From the NCBI RefSeq assembly GCF_009857135.1, contig NZ_CP047318.1, positions 6,324,001 through 6,388,000 of the forward strand: a stretch of DNA of 64,000 bases, read 5' to 3'. Positions within the stretch are counted from its first letter, which is position 1, and each line of letters opens with the position of its first letter. Below the pieces are notes generated by a model that saw only the letters and a program-made list of their open reading frames with translations, did not search any database and had not been told where the DNA came from. The stretch comes from Streptomyces sp. HM190. Its GTDB lineage: Bacteria; Actinomycetota; Actinomycetes; Streptomycetales; Streptomycetaceae. Below, in pieces: positions 46,341 through 56,100 of this stretch. Position numbers and translations under genes: made by a program.

Positions 46341-47177
46341 TCAGTCCATCCGTCGGGGCGTCCCCAGCAACCCCGTCTCCGCGTCGGTCGGCTGGGTCAT
46401 CACGTACTGCCGGTCGCGGTCGGCGCACCACAGCGTGACGCCGTCGGCGAGCGTCGGCAGCGACTCCACGTCCGCCCGCGGCAGCGCCATCGTGCGCCCC
46501 AACTCGGCCGCCTCGTCCGGCGAGACCCGTTGCACGCCGACGAGCCGCGCCTGACGGATGAGCCGCGGCGCCACCGGGCTGAGATACGGCAGCAGCGTCA
46601 GCACCGACTGCCAGGGCCCGGAGACCACCCGGCCGCGCGGCGGACGCATACCGCAGTCACGCACCACCAGCACCGGGTTGCCCGCCGACGCGCCCTGCGG
46701 CGGCACGCGGCCCACGTCGTACACGGTCATGCCGTTCTGCCCGCCGCCCATGGCGTGCACCATCTGCATCCACAACTGGGCCCGCCCGGTCTCCACGGCG
46801 ACCCGCGCCCCCGTCGCCGCCGCGCGCAGGGCGAGGACCTGGGCCGTCCACAGACCACCGATGAGGACGACGTCGTACGGAGTGGGCCGGTTGACGCCCA
46901 GCACGGCGGGCTGGCCCTCGGCGTCCACCCCTATGACGACCCCGTCGTCGCCGATGGGCAGCGCCAGTGCGTCGAGTTGCTCGGCGGAGAGCGCGTGCCG
47001 CCCGTGCCGGGGTCCGATGAGCCCGAGCCCGGAGCGCACCCGCTCACGCACCCGCTCCCCGACGGACGCCCCGGTCGAGGCCCCGCCCGCCGCGGAACCG
47101 CCCGGCGAACCCGACACGTACCCGCCCGGCGGTTGTGTCCCCTGCGGCTGCGAACCCGCCCCGGTCGTCATCGTCAT
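46341..47177 (-). CDS. Type VII secretion-associated protein of unknown function
   Basis: This 278-residue protein starts with a Gly/Ser/Pro-rich ~45 residues and then an alpha/beta core (PYDVVLIGGLWTAQVLALRA; GARVAVETGRAQLWMQMVHA; GNPVLVVRDCG). A C-terminal segment LPTLADGVTLWCADRDRQYV and MTQPTDAETGLL ends it. I do not recognise a named domain. The Rossmann-like beta-alpha-beta start (VVLIGG) hints at nucleotide or protein binding but has no complete P-loop. No membrane span is seen. The ATG overlaps the eccE stop (ATGA), so it is coupled to eccE and probably works at the cytoplasmic face of the type VII machine. Confidence 0.7.
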   Translation of the reverse strand: MTMTTGAGSQPQGTQPPGGYVSGSPGGSAAGGASTGASVGERVRERVRSGLGLIGPRHGRHALSAEQLDALALPIGDDGVVIGVDAEGQPAVLGVNRPTPYDVVLIGGLWTAQVLALRAAATGARVAVETGRAQLWMQMVHAMGGGQNGMTVYDVGRVPPQGASAGNPVLVVRDCGMRPPRGRVVSGPWQSVLTLLPYLSPVAPRLIRQARLVGVQRVSPDEAAELGRTMALPRADVESLPTLADGVTLWCADRDRQYVMTQPTDAETGLLGTPRRMD

Positions 47178-48511
47178 CGGGCACCCCCGAGGGGCAGCGT
47201 GGCGAGCACACCCGGCAGTTGCTCGCGGTCGAGGCGGGCGAGTCCGGTGCCCGTCCCGCGGGCGGTGTGCTCCAAGGCGCGGCGGGCCGCGACGAGTTCG
47301 TCGTCGCTGCGTCCGGTCACCCGAAGGTGCCCGGTGAGTGTCACGTCCTGCCGCTCCCCGCGGGCCAGGGTCAGGCTGAAGGTGGTGGCGAGAGCGGGCA
47401 CGGCCGTCAGCGCGCCCACGAGCCGGGGGAGCGAGGACCCCGGCCCGCCCAGCTGCGGCCAGCGCCGCACCCAGTAGGTGGTGTGCCGCCGGTTGTCGCA
47501 GCGCCAGCTCCGCCCGGACTCCTCGGTCCGCCGCTGCGGTGTGTCCGTACGCCCGGCCTCCGCCGTCACCAGCGGATTGGCGCAGGAGGACGTGGCGATG
47601 GCGGCGATCAACTCCTCCTCGTCGAGCACGGTCGCCCGGAACCCGGCGCCGGTCAGCCGGCTGGCCAGGTGGTCGGCGACCCGGACGACGCACTTCTGGG
47701 CGCCCACGAGCCCGCCTCCGCGCATGGCGACGGCCTCCAGGCACAGTTCCGGGTCGAGCTTGAGGGCGATCCAGGTGATACGGACCGCGGGCGCGCCCGT
47801 CCGGGCCTGCAGCGGGGCGTAGTTGCTGACGGCCACCGACTGCTGCGGCAGGTGGATCGCGGGCGCCGGCTGGGTGTGCAGCACGACCTGCGCCGCCTCC
47901 AGCCGGATGCCGTCGACCTCCAGCGCGTCCCGCACCAGCCCCAACGGCAGCGGCCGTCGGCTCCGTTCGGCGCGCAGTGCCGTCACGTCCGCCTCGACCT
48001 GGAGGACGGCCGTCACGAAGGTGCCGTCCCCGATGATGCCGACGGGCCGGCGCTCCCGGCCGCCGTACGCGTACGTCCGCAGACTCGGGTCGCACTCGAC
48101 GGCCGGCGCGAGACCCGGCTCGGTCCCCGGGCGGATCGCGGAGGCCGCCGCCCTCTTCTGCCGCACCTTCAACGCCCGTGCCGTGGCCAGCCATTCGGGC
48201 AGCGAGCGGCCCCGGCGCCGTACGAGGGCGAGGAGGACCAGCAGGACGGCGACGACGGCCGCGGGGATCAGCGCCAGCGGGCCCACCGCCCAGCCGACGA
48301 GCAGGACCGCCACGGCGATCTCCAGCAGAACGATCCGTTGCAACCGGAACGAACCGGAACGCCCCGGCCGGGACCGCGGTTGCACCGCACCCGCAGCGGC
48401 GGGCGCCGCACCGGGAGCGGACGGCCGTCCCGCAGGATGCGGCGCGGGGGCCGGGGAGCCTGGTGTCCGCGACCGCTCGCGCGACCGGGTCAACGCTCCG
48501 GAAACCCTCAC
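47174..48511 (-). CDS. eccE: Type VII secretion protein EccE
   Basis: The protein has about 445 residues. A basic, proline-rich N-terminus precedes two transmembrane helices (about 65-100, IVLLEIAVAVLLVGWAVG and AAVVAVLLVLLALV). A long soluble domain follows with RPVGIIGDGTFVTAVLQVE and ITWIALKLDPELCLEAVAMR, a pattern I recognise from EccE. EccE stabilises the membrane complex beside EccB, EccC and EccD. The GTG at 48511 is chosen for the GGGGGGACGGA upstream; a GTG at 48559 would add 16 residues. It is divergent from eccB and coupled to the unknown gene downstream. Confidence 0.85.
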   Translation of the reverse strand: MRVSGALTRSRERSRTPGSPAPAPHPAGRPSAPGAAPAAAGAVQPRSRPGRSGSFRLQRIVLLEIAVAVLLVGWAVGPLALIPAAVVAVLLVLLALVRRRGRSLPEWLATARALKVRQKRAAASAIRPGTEPGLAPAVECDPSLRTYAYGGRERRPVGIIGDGTFVTAVLQVEADVTALRAERSRRPLPLGLVRDALEVDGIRLEAAQVVLHTQPAPAIHLPQQSVAVSNYAPLQARTGAPAVRITWIALKLDPELCLEAVAMRGGGLVGAQKCVVRVADHLASRLTGAGFRATVLDEEELIAAIATSSCANPLVTAEAGRTDTPQRRTEESGRSWRCDNRRHTTYWVRRWPQLGGPGSSLPRLVGALTAVPALATTFSLTLARGERQDVTLTGHLRVTGRSDDELVAARRALEHTARGTGTGLARLDREQLPGVLATLPLGGAR

Positions 48512-48706
48512 TCCGTCCCCCCGTTCTGTCCACAACTCGCCGGAATTTCCCAGGCCCACGGGCCCCCGGAAGATCCAGGTACCCTACCCGCTCCACAGAG
48601 CCGTCCCCGTACCGGGCATAGTAGGGGGCCGGTCTGACGACGGAGGGCGGGGGACGGTGACCCCCGAGCGCCGATCAGGGCGAGACACGGGGAGATTCAC
48701 GCACAC

Positions 48707-50242
48707 ATGGCATCTCGGCGGGACCAGCTCAACGCCTACACCTTCGCGAAGCGCCGCATGCTCGCGTCCTTCCTCCAGTCGTCCCCCGACGGTTCCGACG
48801 AAGGGGCGCCGCGCCCGCTGCGGGCCGTCCTGCCGGGCACGATCGTGGGAGTCGTCATCGTCGCGGCCTTCGGGGCGTGGGGGATGTTCAAGCCGACGGC
48901 ACCGAAGGACTGGGACAAGCCAGGCGAGAAGGTGATCGTCGCCAGCGAGTCCACGACCCGGTACGTCGTCCTGGAGACGGAGAGCGGGACCGGCAGCAAG
49001 ACCCAGCTCCACCCCGTCCTCAACATGGCCTCCGCCAAGCTGCTGCTCGCCACCGGCAAGGGCGAGGTCGTCACCGTCGACGAGTCCGTCCTCGACAAGG
49101 GCGACATCCCGCACGGCGTGACGATCGGCATCCCGTACGCCCCCGACCGGCTGCCCTCGGCCGAGGAGGCGGGGGCGAAGAAGCGCTGGGCGGTCTGCGA
49201 ACGGCAGGGCCCCGGCGGCAGGGCCATCCAGAAGGCGGCGTTCGTCCTCGCCTCCCGCGACACGAACCGCACCGAGGGCCGGAACAAGCTGCGCGGCGGT
49301 CAACTCCTCGACGTCATCGACCCGGACGGCACCCGATACGTCGTGGACGCGGGCGGCACCGCGTACGAGCTGGTCGGCGACGACGAGTTGCTGGTGCGGG
49401 CCGTCGTCGGGTCCGCCAGCACACCGCATCGGGTGAGCCGGCAGTGGCTCGACACCCTCCACGAGGGTGACCCGATCACGTTCCCGAAGATCGAGGGCAG
49501 GCCGGGCGCCCCGGCGGACGTTCCCGGCCCGCTGAAGGACGAGGACAAGAAGGTCGGCATGGTCCTGAAGGCCAAGGACGGGACCGAGGAGCAGCACTAC
49601 GTGGTGCTGCCCGACCGGGTCGCGCCCGTCTCCGCGTTCGTCGCCGAGCTGCTCCTGATCAGCAGGGAACTGGTGCCCGTCGGGCAGAGGGCCGAGGAAC
49701 GCCGAGTCAGCCCCGGTCAGATCGTTCCCGGTGAGCCGTTCGGGGAGGACCGGGACTGGCCCACCCTGGAGCCGGAGGCCGTCAACGGCGCGTCCAAGGG
49801 CGGCCGGGACCGTGACACGGTCTGCGCCGTCCTGCGGGACGTCGACGGGAGGAACGGCACCACCACCCTGAGCACCTGGGCGGGCGCTGACTTCCCCGCG
49901 CCGCTGGCCACCGGCTCCTCCAGCGCCTACGTCACCCCCGGCTCCGGTCAGCTCTACCGCCAGTTCAAGGGCGAGGAGACGAAGGCGGGCGCCGTCTTCC
50001 TGGTGACCGACACCGGCCTGCGCTACGCCCTGCAGTCCAACGCGGACGGCGCCGGGGACGACGCGGGCATCGGCATCACGAAGGAGGAACGCGAGCGGCT
50101 CCGGAACGAGGCGCGGCTCGCCCAGATCCGCCTCGGCTACGGAGACCTGGACCCGGCCGTGATCCCCGCCGAGTGGTCCGCCTTCCTGCCGACGGGCCCC
50201 CGCCTGTCGACGGCGGACGCGCGCCAGCCGCAGGGATCGTGA
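48707..50242 (+). CDS. eccB: Type VII secretion protein EccB
   Basis: This 511-residue protein starts with the EccB signature MASRRDQLNAYTFAKRRML. It has one transmembrane helix (about 45-65, LPGTIVGVVIVAAFGAWGMF) and a large extracytoplasmic region with EccB repeat-like elements, such as SASTPHRVSRQWLDTLHEGD and SSSAYVTPGSGQLYRQFKG. EccB is a core membrane component reported to have ATPase activity in mycobacteria. The mycosin gene begins at or just after its stop. It is divergent from eccE across 195 nt that must hold both promoters. Confidence 0.92.
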   Translation: MASRRDQLNAYTFAKRRMLASFLQSSPDGSDEGAPRPLRAVLPGTIVGVVIVAAFGAWGMFKPTAPKDWDKPGEKVIVASESTTRYVVLETESGTGSKTQLHPVLNMASAKLLLATGKGEVVTVDESVLDKGDIPHGVTIGIPYAPDRLPSAEEAGAKKRWAVCERQGPGGRAIQKAAFVLASRDTNRTEGRNKLRGGQLLDVIDPDGTRYVVDAGGTAYELVGDDELLVRAVVGSASTPHRVSRQWLDTLHEGDPITFPKIEGRPGAPADVPGPLKDEDKKVGMVLKAKDGTEEQHYVVLPDRVAPVSAFVAELLLISRELVPVGQRAEERRVSPGQIVPGEPFGEDRDWPTLEPEAVNGASKGGRDRDTVCAVLRDVDGRNGTTTLSTWAGADFPAPLATGSSSAYVTPGSGQLYRQFKGEETKAGAVFLVTDTGLRYALQSNADGAGDDAGIGITKEERERLRNEARLAQIRLGYGDLDPAVIPAEWSAFLPTGPRLSTADARQPQGS

Positions 50243-50256
50243 CAGGGGACCCGTTG

Positions 50257-51585
50257 ATGCGACAGGAAAGCCGCCCCGTGCCGCCCATGCCCCCCGCGTC
50301 GCCGTTCCCTCCGGCGCCGCCCTTCTCCTCCGCGCGCCGCCGAGGTGCACGCCGCCGACCCGCCCGCGTGGCCGCCGCGACGGCCGCCGCGTTCGTCGTC
50401 ACCGGCACCGCCACGGTGACGCCCGCGGCGGCGGCCTCCCCGGACGAGTGCGTCTTCGGCAGGACGACGTACGAGGGCCGCCCCTGGTCCCTCCAGCGTG
50501 TCCTCCTCGACGAACTGTGGAGCCAGTCGAAGGGCCGAGACGTAAGGGTCGCGGTGATCGACACCGGCGTCGACGTCCGCCACGAGCAGCTCGAGGACGC
50601 CGTCGACGTCTCCAGCGGCGCCAACTACCTTCCCGCCAAGGACGACGAGGGCCGGCCCCTCGACCGCGGCAAGGACGACGGCACCACGGACACGGTCGGC
50701 CACGGCACCAAGGTCGCCGGGATCATCGCGGCCCGCCCCGCGAAGGGCACGGGATTCGTCGGCCTGGCGCCCGAGGCGACCGTCATCCCCGTCAAGCAGA
50801 ACGACGCGGAGGGCCACGGCACCACGAAGACACTGGTCCGGGCCATCGACCACGCCGTGGCGCAGAAGGCGGACGTCATCAACATCTCCCAGGACACCGC
50901 GAACGCCGTCGAGCCCGACGAGTCGCTGAAACGGGCGATCGACAGTGCCCTGCGGCAGGACATCGTGGTCGTGGCGTCGGCGGGCAACGACGGCCTCGGC
51001 GGCGACGACAAGAAGACCTACCCCGCGTCGTACGAGGGCGTCCTCGCGGTCGCCGCCTCGGACCGCAACAACGAACGGGCCTCCTTCTCCCAGTCCGGCG
51101 ACTTCGTCGACGTCGCCGCGCCCGGCGTCGACATCGTCTCCACGGTCCCCCAGGGCGGACACTGCTCCGACAACGGCACCAGCTTCTCCGCGCCGTACGT
51201 CGCCGGGGTCGCCGCCCTCATCAAGGCCAAGCACCCCGAATGGACCGGCCCCGAGATCGTCGCTCAGATCGAGCAGACCGCCGAACGCTCCTTCGCGGGC
51301 CACGACCAGCGGGTCGGCTGGGGCGTCGTCGACCCGGTCCGCGCCCTCACGGACGACGACCGGCGGATCCGGTCCCCCGACCCGAGGGAGGGCCTCAGCG
51401 AGGCGGAGGCGCCGACCGCCGCCGAACTCCACCTGGGCGAGACGCCGCAGGAACGCAACGAGCGGTACGCCACCTACGCCCTCGGCGCGACGGCAGTCCT
51501 GGCCGCGCTCATCGCCGGGACCGCCGTGGTGGTGCGCGACGCACGCCGTCGCGCCGCCCGGAGCAAAGGCTCCGCATTCGAGTAG
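50257..51585 (+). CDS. mycP: Mycosin-type subtilisin protease of the type VII secretion system
   Basis: This 442-residue S8 serine protease has the catalytic triad Asp102 (VAVIDTGVD), His149 (VGHGTKVAG) and Ser309 (NGTSFSAPY), with the oxyanion Asn in SAGNDG. A signal peptide (Arg-rich start, ATAAAFVVTGTATV, PAAAAS) precedes it. A C-terminal transmembrane helix (YALGATAVLAALIAGTAVVV) followed by basic residues anchors it outside. Mycosins are required for ESX secretion and process substrates or stabilise the complex. The ATG at 50257 has AGGGGA 9 nt upstream; a GTG at 50239 overlapping the eccB stop (GTGA) is an alternative. Confidence 0.92.
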   Translation: MRQESRPVPPMPPASPFPPAPPFSSARRRGARRRPARVAAATAAAFVVTGTATVTPAAAASPDECVFGRTTYEGRPWSLQRVLLDELWSQSKGRDVRVAVIDTGVDVRHEQLEDAVDVSSGANYLPAKDDEGRPLDRGKDDGTTDTVGHGTKVAGIIAARPAKGTGFVGLAPEATVIPVKQNDAEGHGTTKTLVRAIDHAVAQKADVINISQDTANAVEPDESLKRAIDSALRQDIVVVASAGNDGLGGDDKKTYPASYEGVLAVAASDRNNERASFSQSGDFVDVAAPGVDIVSTVPQGGHCSDNGTSFSAPYVAGVAALIKAKHPEWTGPEIVAQIEQTAERSFAGHDQRVGWGVVDPVRALTDDDRRIRSPDPREGLSEAEAPTAAELHLGETPQERNERYATYALGATAVLAALIAGTAVVVRDARRRAARSKGSAFE

Positions 51586-51652
51586 CAAAGGGTCCGCGCG
51601 GCCACCTGCCGGCACCGTGCCCCATTGGCAACTGACCGCTCAAAAACTCCAG

Positions 51653-51681
51653 TTGGATGCGATTTGCACAGTGACTACAGT
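51653..51681 (+). promoter_or_regulatory. Candidate promoter of the WXG100 gene pair
   Basis: TTGGAT (51653-51658) and TACAGT (51676-51681) are 17 nt apart, about 70 nt upstream of the first WXG100 gene. The 164-nt gap after the mycosin gene and this element suggest that the substrates have their own promoter. Confidence 0.45.
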
Positions 51682-51749
51682 GGTCCACCGAATGGGGAAT
51701 GCACCGGTGTGAAGGCCACGACCACAGTTCGGGAAAGGGAGTGCGAGAC

Positions 51750-52091
51750 ATGACGGACGGGCGGAAGCTCAACAGTGAGAGCGTCTGGCTGCTGGAGAAG
51801 GGGATCATCGACCGCTACGACGACATCAAGAAGCTCCTCGGCCGCCTCCAGGGAACGATCGACATGATCGAGAAGAACTGGACGGGTCAGGGCGCGATGG
51901 CCTTCGACAAGAAGCAGACCGAGATCAACGACCACGTGGTGGCCCTCGGCCGCATGCTGGAGAAGGTACTCGAAGGCGTCAACCTCAACCGCAAGGACAA
52001 GGACAAGCTGGAGGAAGAACTCCACCAGCGGATCACCCAGATCGACGTCCAGGACCTCGGCGGCAAGTCCTCGGCCCTCAGCAGCTACTAG
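51750..52091 (+). CDS. esxB: WXG100 family protein (EsxB-like)
   Basis: This 113-residue helical protein is a likely secreted substrate or substrate chaperone. Two amphipathic helices are joined by NWTGQGAMAF, the W-x-G turn. GLLGRLQGTIDM-like residues precede it (KKLLGRLQGTIDMIEKN), and the second helix VVALGRMLEKVLEGV follows. The tail LQKSSALSSY-like sequence (GGKSSALSSY) has a tyrosine at the end, which may form part of a type VII signal. The ATG at 51750 has GGGAG 9 nt upstream; a longer start upstream lacks a ribosome site. It probably forms a heterodimer with the next gene. Confidence 0.88.
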   Translation: MTDGRKLNSESVWLLEKGIIDRYDDIKKLLGRLQGTIDMIEKNWTGQGAMAFDKKQTEINDHVVALGRMLEKVLEGVNLNRKDKDKLEEELHQRITQIDVQDLGGKSSALSSY

Positions 52092-52129
52092 TTCCCGGCG
52101 GCAGCCACCACCAAGGAGACAAGGCAGTC

Positions 52130-52438
52130 ATGACGAACGTCAACGGCGACTACCAGGACCTTGCCGTCAGGTACGGCACGCTCGACGCCCTCACCACCGA
52201 ACTCGGCAACCTGGCACGCGACTTCGAGAACCAGATCCAGGCCCTGAAGGCCGACGTCGAGAAGATCGCCGAAGGCTGGGGCGGTGAGGCCCACGAGGCC
52301 TTCAAGACCCAGCACAAGGACTGGGACACCCATGCCAACGGCATCCGCGACGCCCTCATGGCCATCGGCCACCGGATCGGCGACGCCGGCGGTGACTACC
52401 GCGGCGGCGACCTCAAGGGCGCGAGCTACTTCCTGTGA
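52130..52438 (+). CDS. esxA: WXG100 family protein (EsxA-like)
   Basis: This 102-residue, two-helix protein has the turn AEGWGGEAHEAF (W-G-G motif near 48). Helix 1 is LTTELGNLARDFENQIQALK and helix 2 is HKDWDTHANGIRDALMAIGH. No signal peptide is present, as expected for ESX substrates, which leave through EccC. AAGGAG lies upstream, and the gap from the preceding WXG100 gene is 38 nt, so the two form an operon. The ending GASYFL has an aromatic residue near the C-terminus. Naming as EsxA relative to EsxB follows gene order and is tentative. Confidence 0.9.
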   Translation: MTNVNGDYQDLAVRYGTLDALTTELGNLARDFENQIQALKADVEKIAEGWGGEAHEAFKTQHKDWDTHANGIRDALMAIGHRIGDAGGDYRGGDLKGASYFL

Positions 52439-52445
52439 CCTGACC

Positions 52446-52487
52446 CAGCGAGCGGGTGGGCACGTCCAGCACGTCCACCCGCTGCTG
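52446..52487. terminator. Terminator between the WXG100 gene and the DUF397 gene
   Basis: AGCGGGTGG and CCACCCGCT, extended by CAGC/GCTG with one bulged G, form a 13-bp stem. It is placed just after the esxA stop and before the convergent DUF397 gene. Confidence 0.75.
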
Positions 52488-52525
52488 TGGTCCGCCACGG
52501 TGGCCCGTCAGCAGCCCACGCGGCC

Positions 52526-52852
52526 CTACTCGGCCGAGTCCACGGCGAGCCCGCCGTTGTGCGGTGCCGGCTCCAGGTCGAACTCCCCGTCCCGCGCCCC
52601 GAGCACGAACGCCCGCCACTCGGCCTCGGTGTACCGCAGCACCGTCCCGGGATCGAGCGAGGAACGCATCGCGACGGCGCCGCCCGGCAGATACGCGATC
52701 TCCACCCGCTCCTCGTGCTCCTCCGTACCGGGCGCGGAGTGCCACTCCACCCCGGAGATGTCGAGGGCGTACAGCTCGTTCTTCTCCCGCTCCTTGCGTG
52801 CCTTCACGTCCTCGGCCTGAGTGCCGACCTCGGTGTCCGGTGCGTCGGTCAT
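52526..52852 (-). CDS. DUF397 family protein
   Basis: The protein has 108 residues. The C-terminal ~60 residues match DUF397: GVEWHSAPGTEEHEERVEIA, then VAMRSSLDPGTVLRYTEAEW and RAFVLGARDGEFDLEP. DUF397 proteins in Streptomyces usually partner an adjacent XRE-type DNA-binding protein, in the style of WhiJ systems, but none is next to this one. A charged Lys/Glu-rich segment (KARKEREKNELYA) precedes the domain. ATG 52852 is used; a longer start at 52897 seems less likely. It sits inside the type VII locus between the WXG100 pair and eccC, so a link with secretion or its regulation is possible. Confidence 0.8.
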   Translation of the reverse strand: MTDAPDTEVGTQAEDVKARKEREKNELYALDISGVEWHSAPGTEEHEERVEIAYLPGGAVAMRSSLDPGTVLRYTEAEWRAFVLGARDGEFDLEPAPHNGGLAVDSAE

Positions 52853-53104
52853 CCTGATGAAAACCTTCCTGACGTGCGAACGAACCGTGCGAGTCACCCT
52901 ACTGCCCCGCTGTCGCAGCGGGCCTTCGGATGAGCGAAGACGGCGGCGTTCCCGGCCGCGCCGCCGCCCGCGACCTCAGCCGCCCCCCTCGTCCCACGCC
53001 ACGCCCGAGCCCTTCCCGACCGGTTCCACCCGCCTCGTCCCGCCGGTGGACGCCGGGCCGTTGCACCGGACCCGGGCACGGCTCAGGACGCCGCCGACAC
53101 CCCG

Positions 53105-56100
53105 TCACAGGGTCTCCTCCGGGACCAGGCCCGTCTGCACCAGCGGCTTGCCGCGCCGCCGCGACACGAAGATCCCCCGGCCCGCGGGCATCGGACGGGG
53201 CCGCACACCCCCGAGGAGATCGCCCTCGCCGGGATCACCCGCAAGGACGACACCCTGTGCGCCGAGTTCCTTCATCCGCTGCATGAACGGCTCGTACGAC
53301 GCCCGCCCCGCGCCCGCCGTGGAACGGGCGATGATGAACCGCACCCCGACGTCACGGGCGAACGGCAGCAGCTCGGTGAGACCACTCAACGGGTTCCCGC
53401 TCGACGTGGACACCAGGTCGTAGTCGTCGATGACCACGTACACCGTCGGCCCGCGCCACCAACTGCGGTCCCGCAACTGCTGCGCGGTCACGTCGGCGGT
53501 GGGCGTGCGCCGCTTCATCAGGTCCGCGAGGGCCGTCATGTGGTGGTCCATGGCGTTGGACATCGGGATGTACTCGGCCAGGTGGGACGCCGGTGTGACA
53601 TCCAGCAGGGACCGGCGGTTGTCCACCACGAACAGCTTGCAGACGTCACCCGAGTAGCGCGCGGTGAGCTGCTTGACCAGCAGCCGCAGCAGATTCGACT
53701 TCCCCGACTCGCTCTCCCCGAAGACCAGGAAGAACGGGTCCTGCTCGAAGTCCACGAAGACCGGCTCCAGGTGGTCCTCGTCGAGCCCGAACGCGACACC
53801 CTGCCGCGGGAGGCGATCACCCGGCGGCAACTGCTCCACCGGTACCCGCCGCGGCAGCAACCGCACCTGAGGGGCGCCCGGCCCCTCCCAGTGCCGCGCG
53901 ACCTCGCCGGCCAGCGCGGTCGTCGCGTCCGCCAGATCCGTGTCGGAGGTCAGCCCGTCGATCCGCGGCACCGCCGCCATGAAGTGCAGCTTCTGCGGCG
54001 ACAGACCCCGCCCCGGCACCCCCGTCGGCACGTTCACCGCGACCTTGCGGTCGATCTCGGAGTCCATCGGGTCGCCGAGCCGCAGCTCCAGGCGGTTCAT
54101 GATGTGGTCCTTGAGGTTCGAACGGACCTCCATCGAACGGGACACGGCCAGCACCAGATGGATGCCGTACCCGAGACCCCGCGCCGCCATGTCGAGGACC
54201 ACCGAGTCCAGCCCCTCGTAGTCCGTGCGGAAGGACCCCCACCCGTCGATGACGAGGAAGACGTCCCCCCACGGCTGGTCCGCGACCGCGATGTCGCCGC
54301 GGGCGCGCCGCGCCCGGAACTCCGCGATCGACGAGATGCCCTCCGCCCGGAAGTACTCCTCCCGGCGCGTCATCACGCCGTACACCTCCGCCACCGTGCG
54401 CCGCACCTTCTCCGGGTCCAGCCGCGACGCCACCCCGCCGACATGCGGCAGCCCGGCCACTGCCGACATGCCGCCACCGCCGAAGTCCAGCCCGTAGAAC
54501 TGCACCTCGTGCGGTGTGTGCGTGAGCGCGAACGACGAGATCAGCGTGCGCAGCAGTGTCGACTTGCCGGACTGCGGGCCGCCGATGATCTGCATGTGGC
54601 CCGCCGCCCCGGAGAAGTCCACCCACAGCGGATCACGCCGCTGCTCGAACGGCTTGTCGACGATGCCGACCGGGACGACCAGCCGTCCCGCGCCCTCGTA
54701 CCCAGGCCGGGTCAGCCCCCGGCCCTCCACCGCCGTCAGACCGGGCAGCAGCCCGTCCAGCGACGGCGGGCTGTCCAGCGGCGGCAGCCACACCTGGTGC
54801 GCCGCCGGGCCCTGCGCCTCCAACCGCCGCACGATCACGTCCAGCACCGTGTCGGCGAGCGCGTCGTCCGTGTCGGACCCGGGCTCCGTACGGGGCGGGG
54901 GCACCGCCGCGTACCGCACCGGCACCTCCGTCGCCGTGAACAGCACCGGCCGCCGGTCCACCGGCCGGGGCCCGCCGGCCGCGCCCGCGTCCGCGGCGCC
55001 CGAGCGGTACACCCCGGACACGTACGCCGCCTTGAAGCGCACCATCTCGTCCGTGCCGAACTTCAGGAACCCGGAACCCGGCACGTTCGGCAGCTCGTAC
55101 GCGTCCGGCACACCCAGCGCGGCCCGCGACTCGGCGGCCGAGAAGGTCCGCAGACCGACGCGGTACGACAGGTACGTCTCCAGCCCGCGCAGCCGCCCCT
55201 CCTCCAGGCGCTGCGACGCGAGCAGCAGATGCACGCCCAGCGACCGCCCGATCCGGCCGATCTGCACGAACATCTCGATGAAGTCCGGCTTCGCGGTGAG
55301 CAGTTCGCTGAACTCGTCGATCACCAGCACCAGCGAGGGGATCGGCTGGAGCGGGGCGCCCGCCGCGCGCGCCTTCTCGTAGTCGTGGATGTTGGCGTAG
55401 TTGCCCGCGTCGCGCAGCAACTCCTGGCGGCGGTTGAGTTCGCCCCGGATCGAGTCGCCCATGCGGTCGACCAGGGTGAGGTCGTCGGCCAGGTTGGTGA
55501 TCACGGCGGCGACGTGCGGCATCCGCGCCATACCGGCGAAGGTCGCGCCGCCCTTGAAGTCCGCGAGGACGAAGTTCAGGGTCTCCGAGGAGTGCGTGAC
55601 CGCTAGGCCGAGCACGAGCGTGCGCAGCAGCTCCGACTTGCCGGAGCCCGTGGCGCCCACGCACAGACCGTGCGGCCCCATGCCCTCCTGCGCTGCCTCC
55701 TTCAGGTCGAGCATCACGGGCCGCCCGTCCTCGCCCACACCGATCGGCACCCGCAGCCGCTCGGCGAGCGCACGCGGCCGCCAGGTCCGGTTCGGGTCCA
55801 CCGACGCCGCGTCCCCGAGGCCCAGCAGATCCGTGAACTCCAGGTTGGCGAGCAGCGGTTCGTCGTCGTCCCCGCCCGACGCCATGCGCAGCGGCGCCAA
55901 CTGCCGCGCCAGCGCCTCCGCCGCCGGGTACGACAACGCGTCCGGCACCCCCTCGTAGACCAGCCCGTGCCCCGACTCCAGGCGCAGCGACCCGGGGTGC
56001 ACGAGCACGGAGAGGTCGCCGCGGGAACCGCCCGGCTCACCGGGCACGATCTCGACGACGGTCACGCCCTGGAGGCCCTCTGCGGAGGCGAGGACGGAGT

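Noticed and set aside
51660..51690. Possible BldD-type site upstream of the WXG100 genes
   Set aside because: Only one half (AGTGA) fits; the expected TCACC-like half is not exact, so I did not call it.
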